Assembly (NCBI GenBank): GCA_003138515.1
Contig: PLGG01000062.1
Span: forward strand, 1-64,000
Direction of reading: 5' to 3'
DNA length: 64,000 nt
Source: Acidobacteriaceae bacterium
GTDB taxonomy: Bacteria > Acidobacteriota > Terriglobia > Terriglobales > Acidobacteriaceae
Under the pieces are notes generated by a model. It was not told the origin of the DNA. It made no database searches and was given only the letters and a program-made list of their open reading frames with translations. Positions 9,330 through 17,062 of this stretch are shown here, piece by piece. The position numbers and the translations under genes are program-made. Position 1 is the first letter of the stretch, and each line of letters begins with the position of its first letter.

Positions 9330-10112
9330 CTAGAAGTGGGTGAGTGCGGCCGGGCTGAAATCGGCAACAGTGAGTTTTGCCTTGGCGCTGCCGCGATCGA
9401 GGATGAGCAATGTCGATCCTTGCTGGCCGCGCGTTGTGACCTCGATCTGGTGCGCGAACCGGTGGCCCTCTTCCTGGCGCACGCCGTACGATGTGAATTC
9501 TTTTACCGCTCCCGTTTCCTTGGCGGTTTTTTCTGCGTAGACCGGGAAGCCGATGCTGGGATCGATCCATGTTTTTACTTGCGCGTAGTGCGTTCGGTCG
9601 GCGGGGCCGGGCGTGCTCTTGATGACGTCGCAATTGCGCGCGCCGAACTTGGCCTGGCCCTCGGAGGTTTGCCCTGGCCAGAAATACTGCTGCTCGAGGA
9701 AGTCCTCGTAGTCGAATCCCGGACCGAGCGGATGAGCGCTCCACTTTTCAAAGGGCACGATATGGGCGGATGTTTCGCCGGGATGAGCGATTTGGATCGT
9801 GTGGCTGCCGCCGGAAACCATCTCTAAAAGAATATGCTCGCGCAGGTCGGCGTGCGTCGAGGGCGGCTGCCCAAGATCGATGAACTCACGCAGCACTCCG
9901 CTAAACCAGTGCGTCTTGATGGTGATGGGATAGCTTACGCGGGCGCCAGCCGCGTCAATCGCGACCAGATGGCCGGTGACGCGAAAGTCGGAGGTTTCGA
10001 TCTGTTTGCGAGCCGTGGCGAAAAGATCGTTGACATTTGCGGTTTGCGCCCACAACGCCGGAAGGAGCGCGGCAATCAGTCCCGCATACCTGGCCGCCCG
10101 CACTGCCCTCAT
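9330..10112 (-). CDS. LolA-like secreted protein partnered with ABC transporter
   Basis: 260 residues with a signal peptide (about 1-22, LPALWAQT). The remainder is beta-strand rich and resembles the outer-membrane lipoprotein-sorting protein fold (COG2834/LolA-like), which has a half-barrel for lipid or lipoprotein acyl chains; this is a fold-level resemblance only. Its ATG overlaps the ATPase stop as ATGA, so it is translationally coupled to a MacB/LolD-type exporter, fitting a role as periplasmic acceptor of what that transporter releases. Confidence 0.65.
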   Translation of the reverse strand: MRAVRAARYAGLIAALLPALWAQTANVNDLFATARKQIETSDFRVTGHLVAIDAAGARVSYPITIKTHWFSGVLREFIDLGQPPSTHADLREHILLEMVSGGSHTIQIAHPGETSAHIVPFEKWSAHPLGPGFDYEDFLEQQYFWPGQTSEGQAKFGARNCDVIKSTPGPADRTHYAQVKTWIDPSIGFPVYAEKTAKETGAVKEFTSYGVRQEEGHRFAHQIEVTTRGQQGSTLLILDRGSAKAKLTVADFSPAALTHF

Positions 10113-10774
10113 GCATCGATCCTTCCGTCGCGAATGCGAATATGCCGCGGGGCGTTCAAGGCGATTTCGTTCTCGTGGGTGACGATCACCAGCGTCATGC
10201 CGCGATGCTCCCGAATGCCGCGCAATATTTCCATGATGTTCGCCGTGTTGACGCTGTCGAGATTGCCGGTCGGCTCGTCGGCAAGCAGGATGGCCGGTTC
10301 GTTGGCCAGGGCGCGCGCAATCGCCACGCGCTGCCGCTCACCCGCGGAGAGCTCGTTCGGAAAATGCTTCATGCGATCTTTGAGGCCCATCTCCTCAAGC
10401 AGCGCCGACGCTCGCTCCAGGCGATGGTTGGCGCGGCCACCCTTCGCCAGCATGGCCACCTGCACGTTTTCAACCGCGCGGAGCGTGGGCAGCAGGTGAA
10501 AGGCCTGGAAGATGAATCCGACCTGGCAGGAACGATAGGTATCCAGATCGACCGCTTTCCCCAGTAGCGATCCCCTGAACAGAACCTCTCCACTGTTGGG
10601 CACATCGAGTCCGCCCAGCATATGCAGTAAAGTGGATTTGCCGCTTCCGCTTGGCCCACTGATGGTGACGTATTCGCCGGCCTCGATCGTGATGTCCACG
10701 CCTCGCAGGGCCGCGACGCGCCCATCATCATAACTCTTCACAAGTGCGCGCCCTTCCAGGATGGGGCTACTCAT
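10109..10774 (-). CDS. ABC transporter ATPase, MacB/LolD type
   Basis: 221 residues from ATG 10774, which overlaps the permease stop by 8 bp (ATGAGTAG); the longer open frame is not used. Walker A GPSGSGKST, Q-loop FIFQAFHLLP, signature LSAGERQRVAIARAL, Walker B ILLADEPTGNLDS and H-loop VTHE are all intact. GxxF..LLPT..VENV is the pattern of the LolD/MacB/FtsE group, whose ATPases drive mechanotransmission by four-TM permeases rather than classical transport. It works with the permease encoded just upstream. Confidence 0.94.
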   Translation of the reverse strand: MSSPILEGRALVKSYDDGRVAALRGVDITIEAGEYVTISGPSGSGKSTLLHMLGGLDVPNSGEVLFRGSLLGKAVDLDTYRSCQVGFIFQAFHLLPTLRAVENVQVAMLAKGGRANHRLERASALLEEMGLKDRMKHFPNELSAGERQRVAIARALANEPAILLADEPTGNLDSVNTANIMEILRGIREHRGMTLVIVTHENEIALNAPRHIRIRDGRIDA

Positions 10775-11909
10775 AGCGCAATGCCTCCACCGGCGAAAGC
10801 CGCGCGCCGCGCCATGCCGGATACGCTCCAGCGACAAGCCCGGAGCCGATGGCGATAAGAAGCGATTCAAACAGATGAACCGGCGAGACAGAAGTCGAAA
10901 CCACGCTCGCGGTCTGCGGCATGACGGAAAGAATGCGTAAAGCGCCCCATCCTACAACGATGCCCAGCAAGCCGCCGGCGAAGCCCAAACCCGCAGCCTC
11001 GGTAAGGATGAGCAGAATCACATGCCGGCCCTTCCAGCCCAGCGCGCGCAGGATGCCGATCTCGCGCGTGCGCTCGAATACCGACATGGCCATGGTGTTG
11101 GCAATGCCCACGATGCCGATGAACAGAGCAATGGACGACGTGCCCCATGCTATCGCGTGCGCCATATCCACAATCTGGTTATTGCCCGCGCGTTCCGCGG
11201 CAGCCTCGGCGCGGATTCCGGGCTCCAGCGCATCGATTTCATCCTGAGCGCGCTTGATGTAATCGTCGTACGATTCGCCGGCGGGCGTGGGACGAAGCCG
11301 CACATGAAACGCGGTCACCTTTCCCTCTCTACTGGAGATGTTCTGCATTTGATCGAGCGGCATGATCACGGCGCCGGTTTCCAGTGCCGTGCCCCCGTGA
11401 AAGATTCCCGTAATCGTGAAAGTCTCTCCCAGAATGGTGATCGTATCGCCGGTTTTCTTGTTCAGATTCTGCGCGAGCAGATCGCCCAGCACGACGTCGG
11501 GCCGGCCTGCGCGGAAGGGCCGCCCCGATGTGAATTTGAGCGAATCCAACTCGTAGGAATCGGCCGGCCATCCATAGACCAGCGCATTCACATCCGGCGT
11601 TAGATCGATCAGATTGAAGACCAGTGGCGCGACCGCAGCCACCTCAGGAAGGGCCTTGATTTTCGCGCCGAGCGACTCATCCAGCGAGCTATTGAACAAG
11701 CTTGATTGCAGGACGGCGATATCGGTGCCGGCGCTCTGGTAGAGCCGTAGCCATTCGTGTTCGAACGAGCGCGAGAATCCCACCAAAGCCACAAATGCTC
11801 CTATACCCATCGTAATCCCGCACAGGGTGAGCAGGGTTCTGAGGCGCCGGCGCCTTAGGTTCTTCCAGGCGAATCCGGTGAACGAGAGCTGGGAGGCCAT
11901 GGCCTTCAA
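10767..11909 (-). CDS. ABC transporter permease, MacB/FtsX family
   Basis: 380 residues: TM1 (about 28-48) in GITMGIGAFVALVGF, a periplasmic MacB_PCD domain (about 50-250), then three TM helices in the C-terminal FtsX core with the conserved ERTREIGILRALGW coupling segment and closing P.EALRYE. The TTG at 11909 has AAGGA six bases upstream; the in-frame ATG 11900 is an alternative. First gene of the operon permease, ATPase, LolA-like, hydrolase. No MacA-type adaptor gene is present, so it is closer to lipoprotein or lipid release systems than to MacAB-TolC. Confidence 0.92.
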   Translation of the reverse strand: MKAMASQLSFTGFAWKNLRRRRLRTLLTLCGITMGIGAFVALVGFSRSFEHEWLRLYQSAGTDIAVLQSSLFNSSLDESLGAKIKALPEVAAVAPLVFNLIDLTPDVNALVYGWPADSYELDSLKFTSGRPFRAGRPDVVLGDLLAQNLNKKTGDTITILGETFTITGIFHGGTALETGAVIMPLDQMQNISSREGKVTAFHVRLRPTPAGESYDDYIKRAQDEIDALEPGIRAEAAAERAGNNQIVDMAHAIAWGTSSIALFIGIVGIANTMAMSVFERTREIGILRALGWKGRHVILLILTEAAGLGFAGGLLGIVVGWGALRILSVMPQTASVVSTSVSPVHLFESLLIAIGSGLVAGAYPAWRGARLSPVEALRYE

Positions 11910-12248
11910 AAAGTTTCCTTATGTACACGGATGTGCGGGGGGTCCGTGAGCGTTAGTCTATCGGGCGCTGGTGCTTCTGTCCAACATCGATTTTACGCAC
12001 GGCCGCGCATCGAACATGCGAAGTCAACCCGCATTCGGCAGGCGCAGCGGGCTTTCTCGCGATGCCCATTCGCGGTCAGGAGGAGAAGAATTGGCACGAG
12101 ACAGATCGCGCCATCAGCCGCAGCGACAGAGACGCAAACCGACCCTGGCGGGCGTCAAGCAGTGATGCCACAGCCGTGCAGATGCGATTTGGCAATGATC
12201 AGGCGGTAGGTTGCTCAGCCGGCGAACCGGCCGGCGCGCTACACGCAG
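11910..12248. other. Intergenic, no gene seen
   Basis: 339 bp between the ABC permease start and the zinc-ribbon stop. Short open frames on the plus strand are Arg/Ser-rich and without Shine-Dalgarno, so I treat them as noise. A GC-rich inverted stretch near 12217-12238 may be the zinc-ribbon terminator, but there is no T-run. The promoter of the ABC operon should be near 11930-11990. Confidence 0.4.
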
Positions 12249-12560
12249 CTAGCGCCCCCGCCCACCGCCGCCAGTTCCCTTGCGCGCCGTGTAGCAATCC
12301 CGGCAGTAGACCGGGCGATCGCCACGAGGCTCAAATGGAACGGTAGTAGGCTGGCCACAACCCGAACAAATCACAGGTGTTCCCTGTGAAGGAGCCGAAC
12401 GGTGGCCGGATCCCCCCTGATCGGCCTTCTTTGCCTGGCGACAAGGCTTGCAGCGCTTTGGGGTCGAGTAACCGCGTTCCTGAAAAAATTGCTGATCGGC
12501 GGTGCTGAAGGTAAATTCCTGCCCGCAGTCACTGCACGTAATTTGCATATCTCCGGCCAT
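12249..12560 (-). CDS. Double zinc-ribbon protein (CxxC-x17-CxxC domain)
   Basis: 103 residues from ATG 12560, preceded by AAGGAG. The N-terminal half has a CSDC...C..C zinc ribbon with the hallmark FTF..ADQQFF.ERGY of the zf-trcl-type domain. The C-terminal half carries CSGC, then exactly 17 residues, then CRDC, with TVPFEP and RPVYC inside, which is the CxxC-x17-CxxC domain. Between them is a Gly/Ser linker, and the tail is Gly/Arg-rich. Such proteins are presumed nucleic-acid or protein binders of unknown function. It is transcribed away from the RiPP operon. Confidence 0.85.
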   Translation of the reverse strand: MAGDMQITCSDCGQEFTFSTADQQFFQERGYSTPKRCKPCRQAKKADQGGSGHRSAPSQGTPVICSGCGQPTTVPFEPRGDRPVYCRDCYTARKGTGGGGRGR

Positions 12561-12945
12561 AGGACTCCTTGTGTGGGATTGTACAGCCCAAACCACATAT
12601 TCTTTGCAAGGATTCTTTTCGAATTTCAAAAGGCGGGGCAAAATGAGGCCGTCCAGGGGCCGATAGGCCTGGCGGCTGGCCACGGTATCGTTCTTTTTGC
12701 GAAGCAAGAGCGGCGCACCGGGCGCGCAACAGCCGATCGGCTAAAAGACGAAAATTGCGCGAGCCAGGTTACGCCCCAAGGTGATAAATTCATTTTGCCG
12801 CGCGGTTTTCCCTGTGACCTTTTCCCGCGCCGGCATTCAAAGGTTGCGTACCACCGAGTTCTGCGGGGTGGACGAACGGCCCATCCTGCATTCCCTAACC
12901 CCGCGGAGAACATCCGCGCCATTCCCCAACGAGGTCAAAAGAACT
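12561..12945. promoter_or_regulatory. Divergent promoter region of zinc ribbon and RiPP operon
   Basis: 385 bp shared by two divergent transcription units. The only clear structure is an inverted repeat at 12902-12918, CGCGGA-gaaca-TCCGCG up to end wobble, ending 28 bp before the bufA-like start. It could be an operator or a 5' leader hairpin. I could not identify a convincing ECF or sigma-70 promoter by eye. Confidence 0.45.
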
Positions 12946-13251
12946 ATGAAGAACCAACTCAACGCAGTGCTCCTCTCTGCTGCGCTCGCCGGCCTGGCCG
13001 GTGGCAGCGCCGTTGCCGCTCACGCGGCCACGCAAACCTCCGTCAACGCAAACTCCGCCAAGGTCATGAAGGCCGGTTTGCGCTACAGCGGTTCGAACTA
13101 CGACACCGCCAAGCATTCCTGTAAAGGCAAGAACGACTGTAAAGGCCAGGGCGGATGCAAATCCAGTGACAACGGCTGCTCCGGCAAGAACAGTTGCAAA
13201 GGCAAGGGTGGTTGCGCCACCGACGGTTCCAAAATGCCCGACTCCATCTAA
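12946..13251 (+). CDS. Bufferin/HvfA-like Cys-rich RiPP metallophore precursor
   Basis: 101 residues from ATG 12946 (GAGG 15 bp upstream). Residues 1-28 are a Sec signal peptide (hydrophobic core LLSAALAGLAGG, cleavage near AHA-AT). After a 30-residue spacer come six Cys at 59, 65, 71, 78, 84 and 90, forming two near-identical three-Cys units, CKGKNDCKGQGGC and CSGKNSCKGKGGC, with constant C-x5-C spacing. An exported Cys-rich peptide followed by a DUF692 oxidase, a DUF2063 protein and DoxX is the gene order of bufferin/HvfA metallophore operons, where MNIO enzymes modify Cys of the precursor and the product binds copper or other metal in the periplasm. The six-Cys repeat looks closest to the BufA2 type; that subfamily call is from memory. 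Confidence 0.85.
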   Translation: MKNQLNAVLLSAALAGLAGGSAVAAHAATQTSVNANSAKVMKAGLRYSGSNYDTAKHSCKGKNDCKGQGGCKSSDNGCSGKNSCKGKGGCATDGSKMPDSI

Positions 13252-13261
13252 CAAGCAGTAT

Positions 13262-13348
13262 TCAGTCGTCAGTGATCGGTGGCCGGCACCTGGCTTACCC
13301 GATTTACGCGTGGTTCTAGTCTGCCTGCCACTCTTCACTGACGACTGA
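13262..13348. repeat. 14-bp perfect inverted repeat between precursor and oxidase genes
   Basis: 13262-13275 (TCAGTCGTCAGTGA) and 13335-13348 (TCACTGACGACTGA) are exact reverse complements; after a short interruption GTGG at 13279-13282 can also pair with CCAC at 13328-13331. In the transcript this forms a long-looped hairpin in the 158-bp gap between the bufA-like and bufB-like genes. Confidence 0.75.
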
Positions 13349-13369
13349 TCGCTGCCCCCTTAAAACCCA

Positions 13370-13404
13370 AGAACTGAAAACTGGCAAGTGTGAACTGAGA
13401 ACTG
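13370..13404. repeat. Heptamer tandem repeat (NNAACTG x5)
   Basis: Five consecutive 7-bp units read AGAACTG, AAAACTG, GCAAGTG, TGAACTG, AGAACTG. The array ends five bases before the DUF692 gene start, so it occupies the place of the ribosome-binding site. Same core word as the arrays at 23047 and 30617. Confidence 0.8.
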
Positions 13405-13409
13405 TTTGA

Positions 13410-14270
13410 ATGCCCGGCAATCGCTTCAATGCGTTTCAGGACCACGGCGTGGGCATCGGCCTGCGCATTCCGCATTACGAGCACATCTTCTCTCGCAAAC
13501 CGGTCGTCGACTGGTTTGAAATCATTTCGGAAAACTACATGTGCGATGCCGGCCGTCCGCCGGCCATGCTCGATCGCATTCTGGAACAATACAGAGTCGT
13601 CCAGCACGGCGTGTCGATGTATTTCGGCTCGGTGACCGCGCCCGATCCGGAGCATCTGAAGCGGCTCAAGAATTTAGTCCGCCGCACCAAAACACCTTGG
13701 CTCAGCGATCACCTTTGCTGGGGCTCGGTGGATGGCACGTACACCCACGACCTGTTGCCGCTGCCTTACACCTGGGAGGCCGTTGAACGCACCGTGGAAC
13801 GCGTCCGCATGGTCCAGGACTATCTCGAGATTCCCGTCGCTGTCGAGAATGTGAGCTCTTACGCGGCTTTCACCGGCTCCGAAATGACTGAGTGGGAGTT
13901 TTTGACGGAAGTGGTCGAGCGCGCCGACTGCGGAATTCTTTTCGATGTGAATAACGTCTACGTTTCAGCGATGAACCACGAGTTCAATCCGCTGGACTAC
14001 GTGAACGCCGTGCCCGCGCATCGCGTGGCCCAGATTCACATCGCCGGCCACTCAAAGTACGAAAAATACATTCTCGACACGCACGATCACCCGGTGATCG
14101 ATCCCGTGTGGCAGCTCTACGCGCGCGCCATTGAGCGCTGCGGGCCGACGCCTACCCTGCTCGAGTGGGATGACCACATTCCCAGCTTCGACGAAGTGCA
14201 CGCCGAAGCCAAGAAGGCCGAGCAGTTCCTGCATCCGCATGCGACCGAGCTTGTGGGGGCGGCGAAATGA
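13410..14270 (+). CDS. DUF692 MNIO oxidase, RiPP maturation (BufB/MbnB-like)
   Basis: 286 residues, full length for DUF692, a TIM barrel binding two or three irons. The metal-ligand candidates are in place: H66 (QHGVSM), H101 (SDHLCW), E146 (VENVSS), N181/N182 (DVNNVY), H210 and H214 (IHIAGH), D223/H225/H227 (DTHDHPV) and E252 (LLEWDDH). Family members (MbnB, BufB, HvfB) oxidise Cys residues of precursor peptides to oxazolone/thioamide or thiooxazole groups. It is cytoplasmic. The ATG at 13410 sits right after a heptamer array and lacks a normal Shine-Dalgarno. It overlaps the next gene by ATGA. Confidence 0.94.
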   Translation: MPGNRFNAFQDHGVGIGLRIPHYEHIFSRKPVVDWFEIISENYMCDAGRPPAMLDRILEQYRVVQHGVSMYFGSVTAPDPEHLKRLKNLVRRTKTPWLSDHLCWGSVDGTYTHDLLPLPYTWEAVERTVERVRMVQDYLEIPVAVENVSSYAAFTGSEMTEWEFLTEVVERADCGILFDVNNVYVSAMNHEFNPLDYVNAVPAHRVAQIHIAGHSKYEKYILDTHDHPVIDPVWQLYARAIERCGPTPTLLEWDDHIPSFDEVHAEAKKAEQFLHPHATELVGAAK

Positions 14271-15190
14271 GTGCGCACCCGAACGTCCAGGCGAACGCCC
14301 CGACGAACCAAAGCCCGATGGACCTGGCCGCATTGCAGCGCGAGATGGCTGCCGCCGTGATGCAGCCGCTGACGCCGGACGAAAACATGCGCGCGACCAT
14401 GCCAGACGGTAGATCGACGACCGCTGTCGCGGCCTCGTTCATCGCGCCCAATTCGCGGCTCACTGCATTCGAGCGGCTGGAAATCTACAACCGGCAATAC
14501 TGGTACCGCGTGCTCGGCGCATTGGCTGAAGATTTTCCCGCGCTGCGCGCTGTTATCGGCGGCCGTCGATTTGAGGCGCTCAGCATCGCTTATCTCGCCG
14601 AGCATCCCAGCCGGTCGTTCACGCTGCGCAACCTCGGATCAAAGCTTCCCGCATGGCTTGCGGCTCATCCCGAGCAAGCCGGACGCCGTCACCGCCTGGC
14701 GGTGGACGTGGCGAAGATGGAGTGGGCGTTTGTCGAAGCGTTTGACGCGGCAGAGCTCGCTCCGCTCACGCAGCGTCAGATTGCGGCGCTTCAGGGAGAA
14801 TCGCGGCTAGCTTTACAGCCCTATCTGCAACTCGTCGCGCTCCACTATCCCGCCGACGATCTGGTTCTCGAGTTGCACGCCCAAGAGAAACGCCAGACCA
14901 GCGAAGCGGGAGTCGCGCATGAAGACGATTCCGGCGCGACGACTGGAGTGCCGAAGTTGCAGCCGCGTCCCATCTGGCTTGCCGTGCATCGCGTCGATTT
15001 GTCGGTGTACTATCGGCGCATCGGGCGCGAGGAGTTTCAGACCCTCGATGCGCTTCGGTCGGGTTCCCCGTTCGGCGAGGCGCTTGAGGCCGGATTTTTG
15101 GGCTCCCGCATTCCCGAGCGGGTCCGTGCCGAACGCGTGCAGGAATGGTTTGGAAGTTGGGCCGAGTTGGGCTGGATTTGCCAGGCTTGA
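14267..15190 (+). CDS. DUF2063 RiPP maturation partner (BufC/HvfC-like)
   Basis: 307 residues. The N-terminal 40 residues are a Pro/Asn-rich linker and a LQREMA helix, followed by the DUF2063 core with ERLEIYNRQYWYRVLGALAED, the alpha-helical region once annotated as a putative DNA-binding domain. In bufferin, HvfABC and methanobactin-like systems this protein forms a heterodimer with the MNIO oxidase and helps present the precursor. Translational coupling to the DUF692 gene (ATGA) supports that partnership. The C-terminal half is more variable. Confidence 0.9.
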   Translation: MSAHPNVQANAPTNQSPMDLAALQREMAAAVMQPLTPDENMRATMPDGRSTTAVAASFIAPNSRLTAFERLEIYNRQYWYRVLGALAEDFPALRAVIGGRRFEALSIAYLAEHPSRSFTLRNLGSKLPAWLAAHPEQAGRRHRLAVDVAKMEWAFVEAFDAAELAPLTQRQIAALQGESRLALQPYLQLVALHYPADDLVLELHAQEKRQTSEAGVAHEDDSGATTGVPKLQPRPIWLAVHRVDLSVYYRRIGREEFQTLDALRSGSPFGEALEAGFLGSRIPERVRAERVQEWFGSWAELGWICQA

Positions 15191-15194
15191 ATTT

Positions 15195-15278
15195 GCCAGA
15201 GTTGACCTCCGCGGCTTAATTTATCCGAATTGATCTTTCCGGCCTCATTGATCCGAATTGATTTGTGCGGCTCGATTC
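15195..15278. repeat. 28-bp degenerate tandem repeat, three units
   Basis: Units start at 15195, 15223 and 15251. The second and third share ATCCGAATTGAT and then CCGGC/GCGGC at the same offsets; the first is more diverged. The array fills the gap between the DUF2063 and doxX genes. Confidence 0.6.
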
Positions 15279-15321
15279 GCGAGTGATTGCGCTGCGCTCG
15301 CCGCAATGAAAGAGGAGTGTT

Positions 15322-15855
15322 ATGGCCGCTCTCGTACGAACCGCCGCCGTCGCGTATGGCGGGGCGCGCATCTTTCTCAACAAGCTCCAGAGCCCGCTGC
15401 TGCTCGCTATCCGGCTCTACTGGGGCTGGCAGTTCGCGCAGGATGGCTGGGGCAAGCTCACTCACCTCAGTCGCGTTACGGAGTTCTTCACCACGCTGAA
15501 CCTGCCCATGCCGCATGAAACGGCGCTGCTGGTGTCGCTGGTGGAGTTTGCCGGCGGCATTCTCTTCGCAGCCGGAATTGGATCGCGGCTGGTCTCGCTG
15601 ATTCTTCTTGTCAACATGACAATGGCCTACCTGAGCGTTCCCGATGACCGCGTGAACTTTTCGCACATTCTTTCGAATCCCAGCGATTTCTACAACGCCA
15701 CGCCGTACACCTATTGGTTTGCCGCGCTGCTGATCCTGATTCTGGGTCCAGGACTGTATGCGGTCGACACGCTGATCGCGATTCGCCTGTCGCCGCCGGT
15801 CAAAGTTGCGCACGCTGCGGTATCATCGATCCGGACAATATTCAAGCAAAGATAG
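15322..15855 (+). CDS. DoxX-family membrane protein of the RiPP operon (BufD-like)
   Basis: 177 residues with four TM helices and the DoxX signature RLYWGWQFAQDGWGKL near residue 30 and FAGGILFAAGIGSRL in the second helix. GAGGAG lies seven bases ahead of ATG 15322. DoxX proteins often accompany DUF692-DUF2063 cassettes and are thought to act in the membrane in redox handling or export linked to the modified peptide; the precise role is not known. It is 131 bp downstream of the DUF2063 gene, so probably co-transcribed. Confidence 0.88.
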   Translation: MAALVRTAAVAYGGARIFLNKLQSPLLLAIRLYWGWQFAQDGWGKLTHLSRVTEFFTTLNLPMPHETALLVSLVEFAGGILFAAGIGSRLVSLILLVNMTMAYLSVPDDRVNFSHILSNPSDFYNATPYTYWFAALLILILGPGLYAVDTLIAIRLSPPVKVAHAAVSSIRTIFKQR

Positions 15856-15897
15856 GCGATTCAAACAAAGATAAGCGTCAAGCAAGGTTCGGGTCCC

Positions 15898-17052
15898 ATG
15901 CGCATCGTCTACCTGCTCTCGTCGCTCGGCGTGGGTGGGGCGGAAAAGCAGGCGCTCGCTGTCGCGGAACGGATGGCCAGGCGCGGCCACACGGTCGCTC
16001 TCGTAGTGCTGATGCCGTGGCTGCATGAAGAATGGCCCACCGCGATTCCCACCCTTCATCTCGATGTACGCAAGACGCCCGCGAGCGTGCTCAGGGGATT
16101 CATTCGCGGGCGTGCATTTCTGCGCGAGTTTCGCCCCGACCTGGTACACAGCCACAGCTTTCACGCCAACATTTTCGCTCGGTTGCTTCGGATGGCGGGT
16201 CCGCCGTTCGTCGTGCTCTCCACTGTGCATAACGTCTATGAGGGCGGCCTGTGGCGCATGGTCGCCTATCGACTGACAGACAGACTCAGCCGCCGGACCG
16301 TGGCCGTGAGCGAGGCCGCTGCGGAGCGCTTTACGCGGCTCAAAGCCGTGCCGTTGCACAAATGCTCGGTCATTTTGAATGGAATTGACCTGAATGACAC
16401 CGACGTCGATGGTTTAATTCCCGATTGCAATCGGCGCGCACACATGCGCGCGGAGATGGGAATCTCAACAGAGAACGCGGAGTTTGTCTGGCTCGCCGTC
16501 GGGCGTCTCGCCCCCGCGAAAGATTACCCCAATCTGCTGCGAGCCTTCGCCGCCGTCCGCACCCACACACCACAGACACAGCTATGGGTCGCCGGTGACG
16601 CGCGGGGAGGCGAGCGGACACCGCTCGAAGCGCTCGCGAAGGAACTGCAAATCGATGGCGCCGTCCACTGGCTTGGCCTGCGCCGCGATATGCCCGCGCT
16701 CCTCGATGCCGCTGACGGCTTTGTCCTTGGTTCCGCCTGGGAAGGAATGCCTCTTGCAGTCGGCGAAGCGATGGCGATGGCGAAGCCCGTCGTCGCCACC
16801 GATGTTGGCGGCGTGCGCGAGCTGGTCGGGGACGCGGGCGTGGTCGTTCCAGCGAAGGATTCGCAAGCGCTGGCCGAGGCGATGCTGGCGACGATGCAAG
16901 AGAGCAGGGAAGAGCTTGCTGCGCGAAGCCGTGCAGCGCGTGAGCGCGTGTCGCGCCAGTTCAACATGGACGCGACCGCTGACATGTGGCTATCGCTCTA
17001 CGAATCGCAGCTCACTGCAGTCCCTCAGTCCCGTAGTCCCTCAGTCCCGTAG
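15898..17052 (+). CDS. Glycosyltransferase, GT4 family
   Basis: 384 residues with the GT-B fold. N-terminal SLGVGGAEKQALAVA holds the Gly-rich acceptor loop; the C-terminal Rossmann half has VGRLAPAKDYPNLLRAFA and the nucleotide-sugar motif GSAWEGMPLAVGEAMAMAKPVVATDVGGVRELV with the E-x7-E pair. It retains the sugar configuration of an NDP-sugar donor; donor and acceptor are unknown, but cell-envelope glycan or lipid is likely. The last ten or so residues (SRSPSVP) are encoded by an 8-bp tandem repeat, so the natural C-terminus has been replaced or extended by repeat DNA. Confidence 0.9.
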   Translation: MRIVYLLSSLGVGGAEKQALAVAERMARRGHTVALVVLMPWLHEEWPTAIPTLHLDVRKTPASVLRGFIRGRAFLREFRPDLVHSHSFHANIFARLLRMAGPPFVVLSTVHNVYEGGLWRMVAYRLTDRLSRRTVAVSEAAAERFTRLKAVPLHKCSVILNGIDLNDTDVDGLIPDCNRRAHMRAEMGISTENAEFVWLAVGRLAPAKDYPNLLRAFAAVRTHTPQTQLWVAGDARGGERTPLEALAKELQIDGAVHWLGLRRDMPALLDAADGFVLGSAWEGMPLAVGEAMAMAKPVVATDVGGVRELVGDAGVVVPAKDSQALAEAMLATMQESREELAARSRAARERVSRQFNMDATADMWLSLYESQLTAVPQSRSPSVP

Positions 17053-17057
17053 TCCCT
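17018..17057. repeat. 8-bp tandem repeat covering the glycosyltransferase 3' end
   Basis: Five consecutive 8-bp units: CAGTCCCT, CAGTCCCG, TAGTCCCT, CAGTCCCG, TAGTCCCT. The gene stop TAG (17050-17052) is the beginning of the fifth unit. Confidence 0.9.
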
Positions 17058-17062
17058 GTCTT

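Noticed and set aside
11931..12346. Overlapping plus-strand frames between the ABC permease and the zinc-ribbon gene
   Set aside because: Arg/Ser/Pro-rich, no start signals, no domain; three frames are open at once, which is typical of GC-rich non-coding DNA.
13410..15190. Methanobactin (MbnABC) operon proper
   Set aside because: The precursor has a Sec signal peptide and a six-Cys repeat instead of a short leader with a two-Cys core, and there are no mbnT/mbnM-type transport genes; bufferin/HvfA-like fits better.
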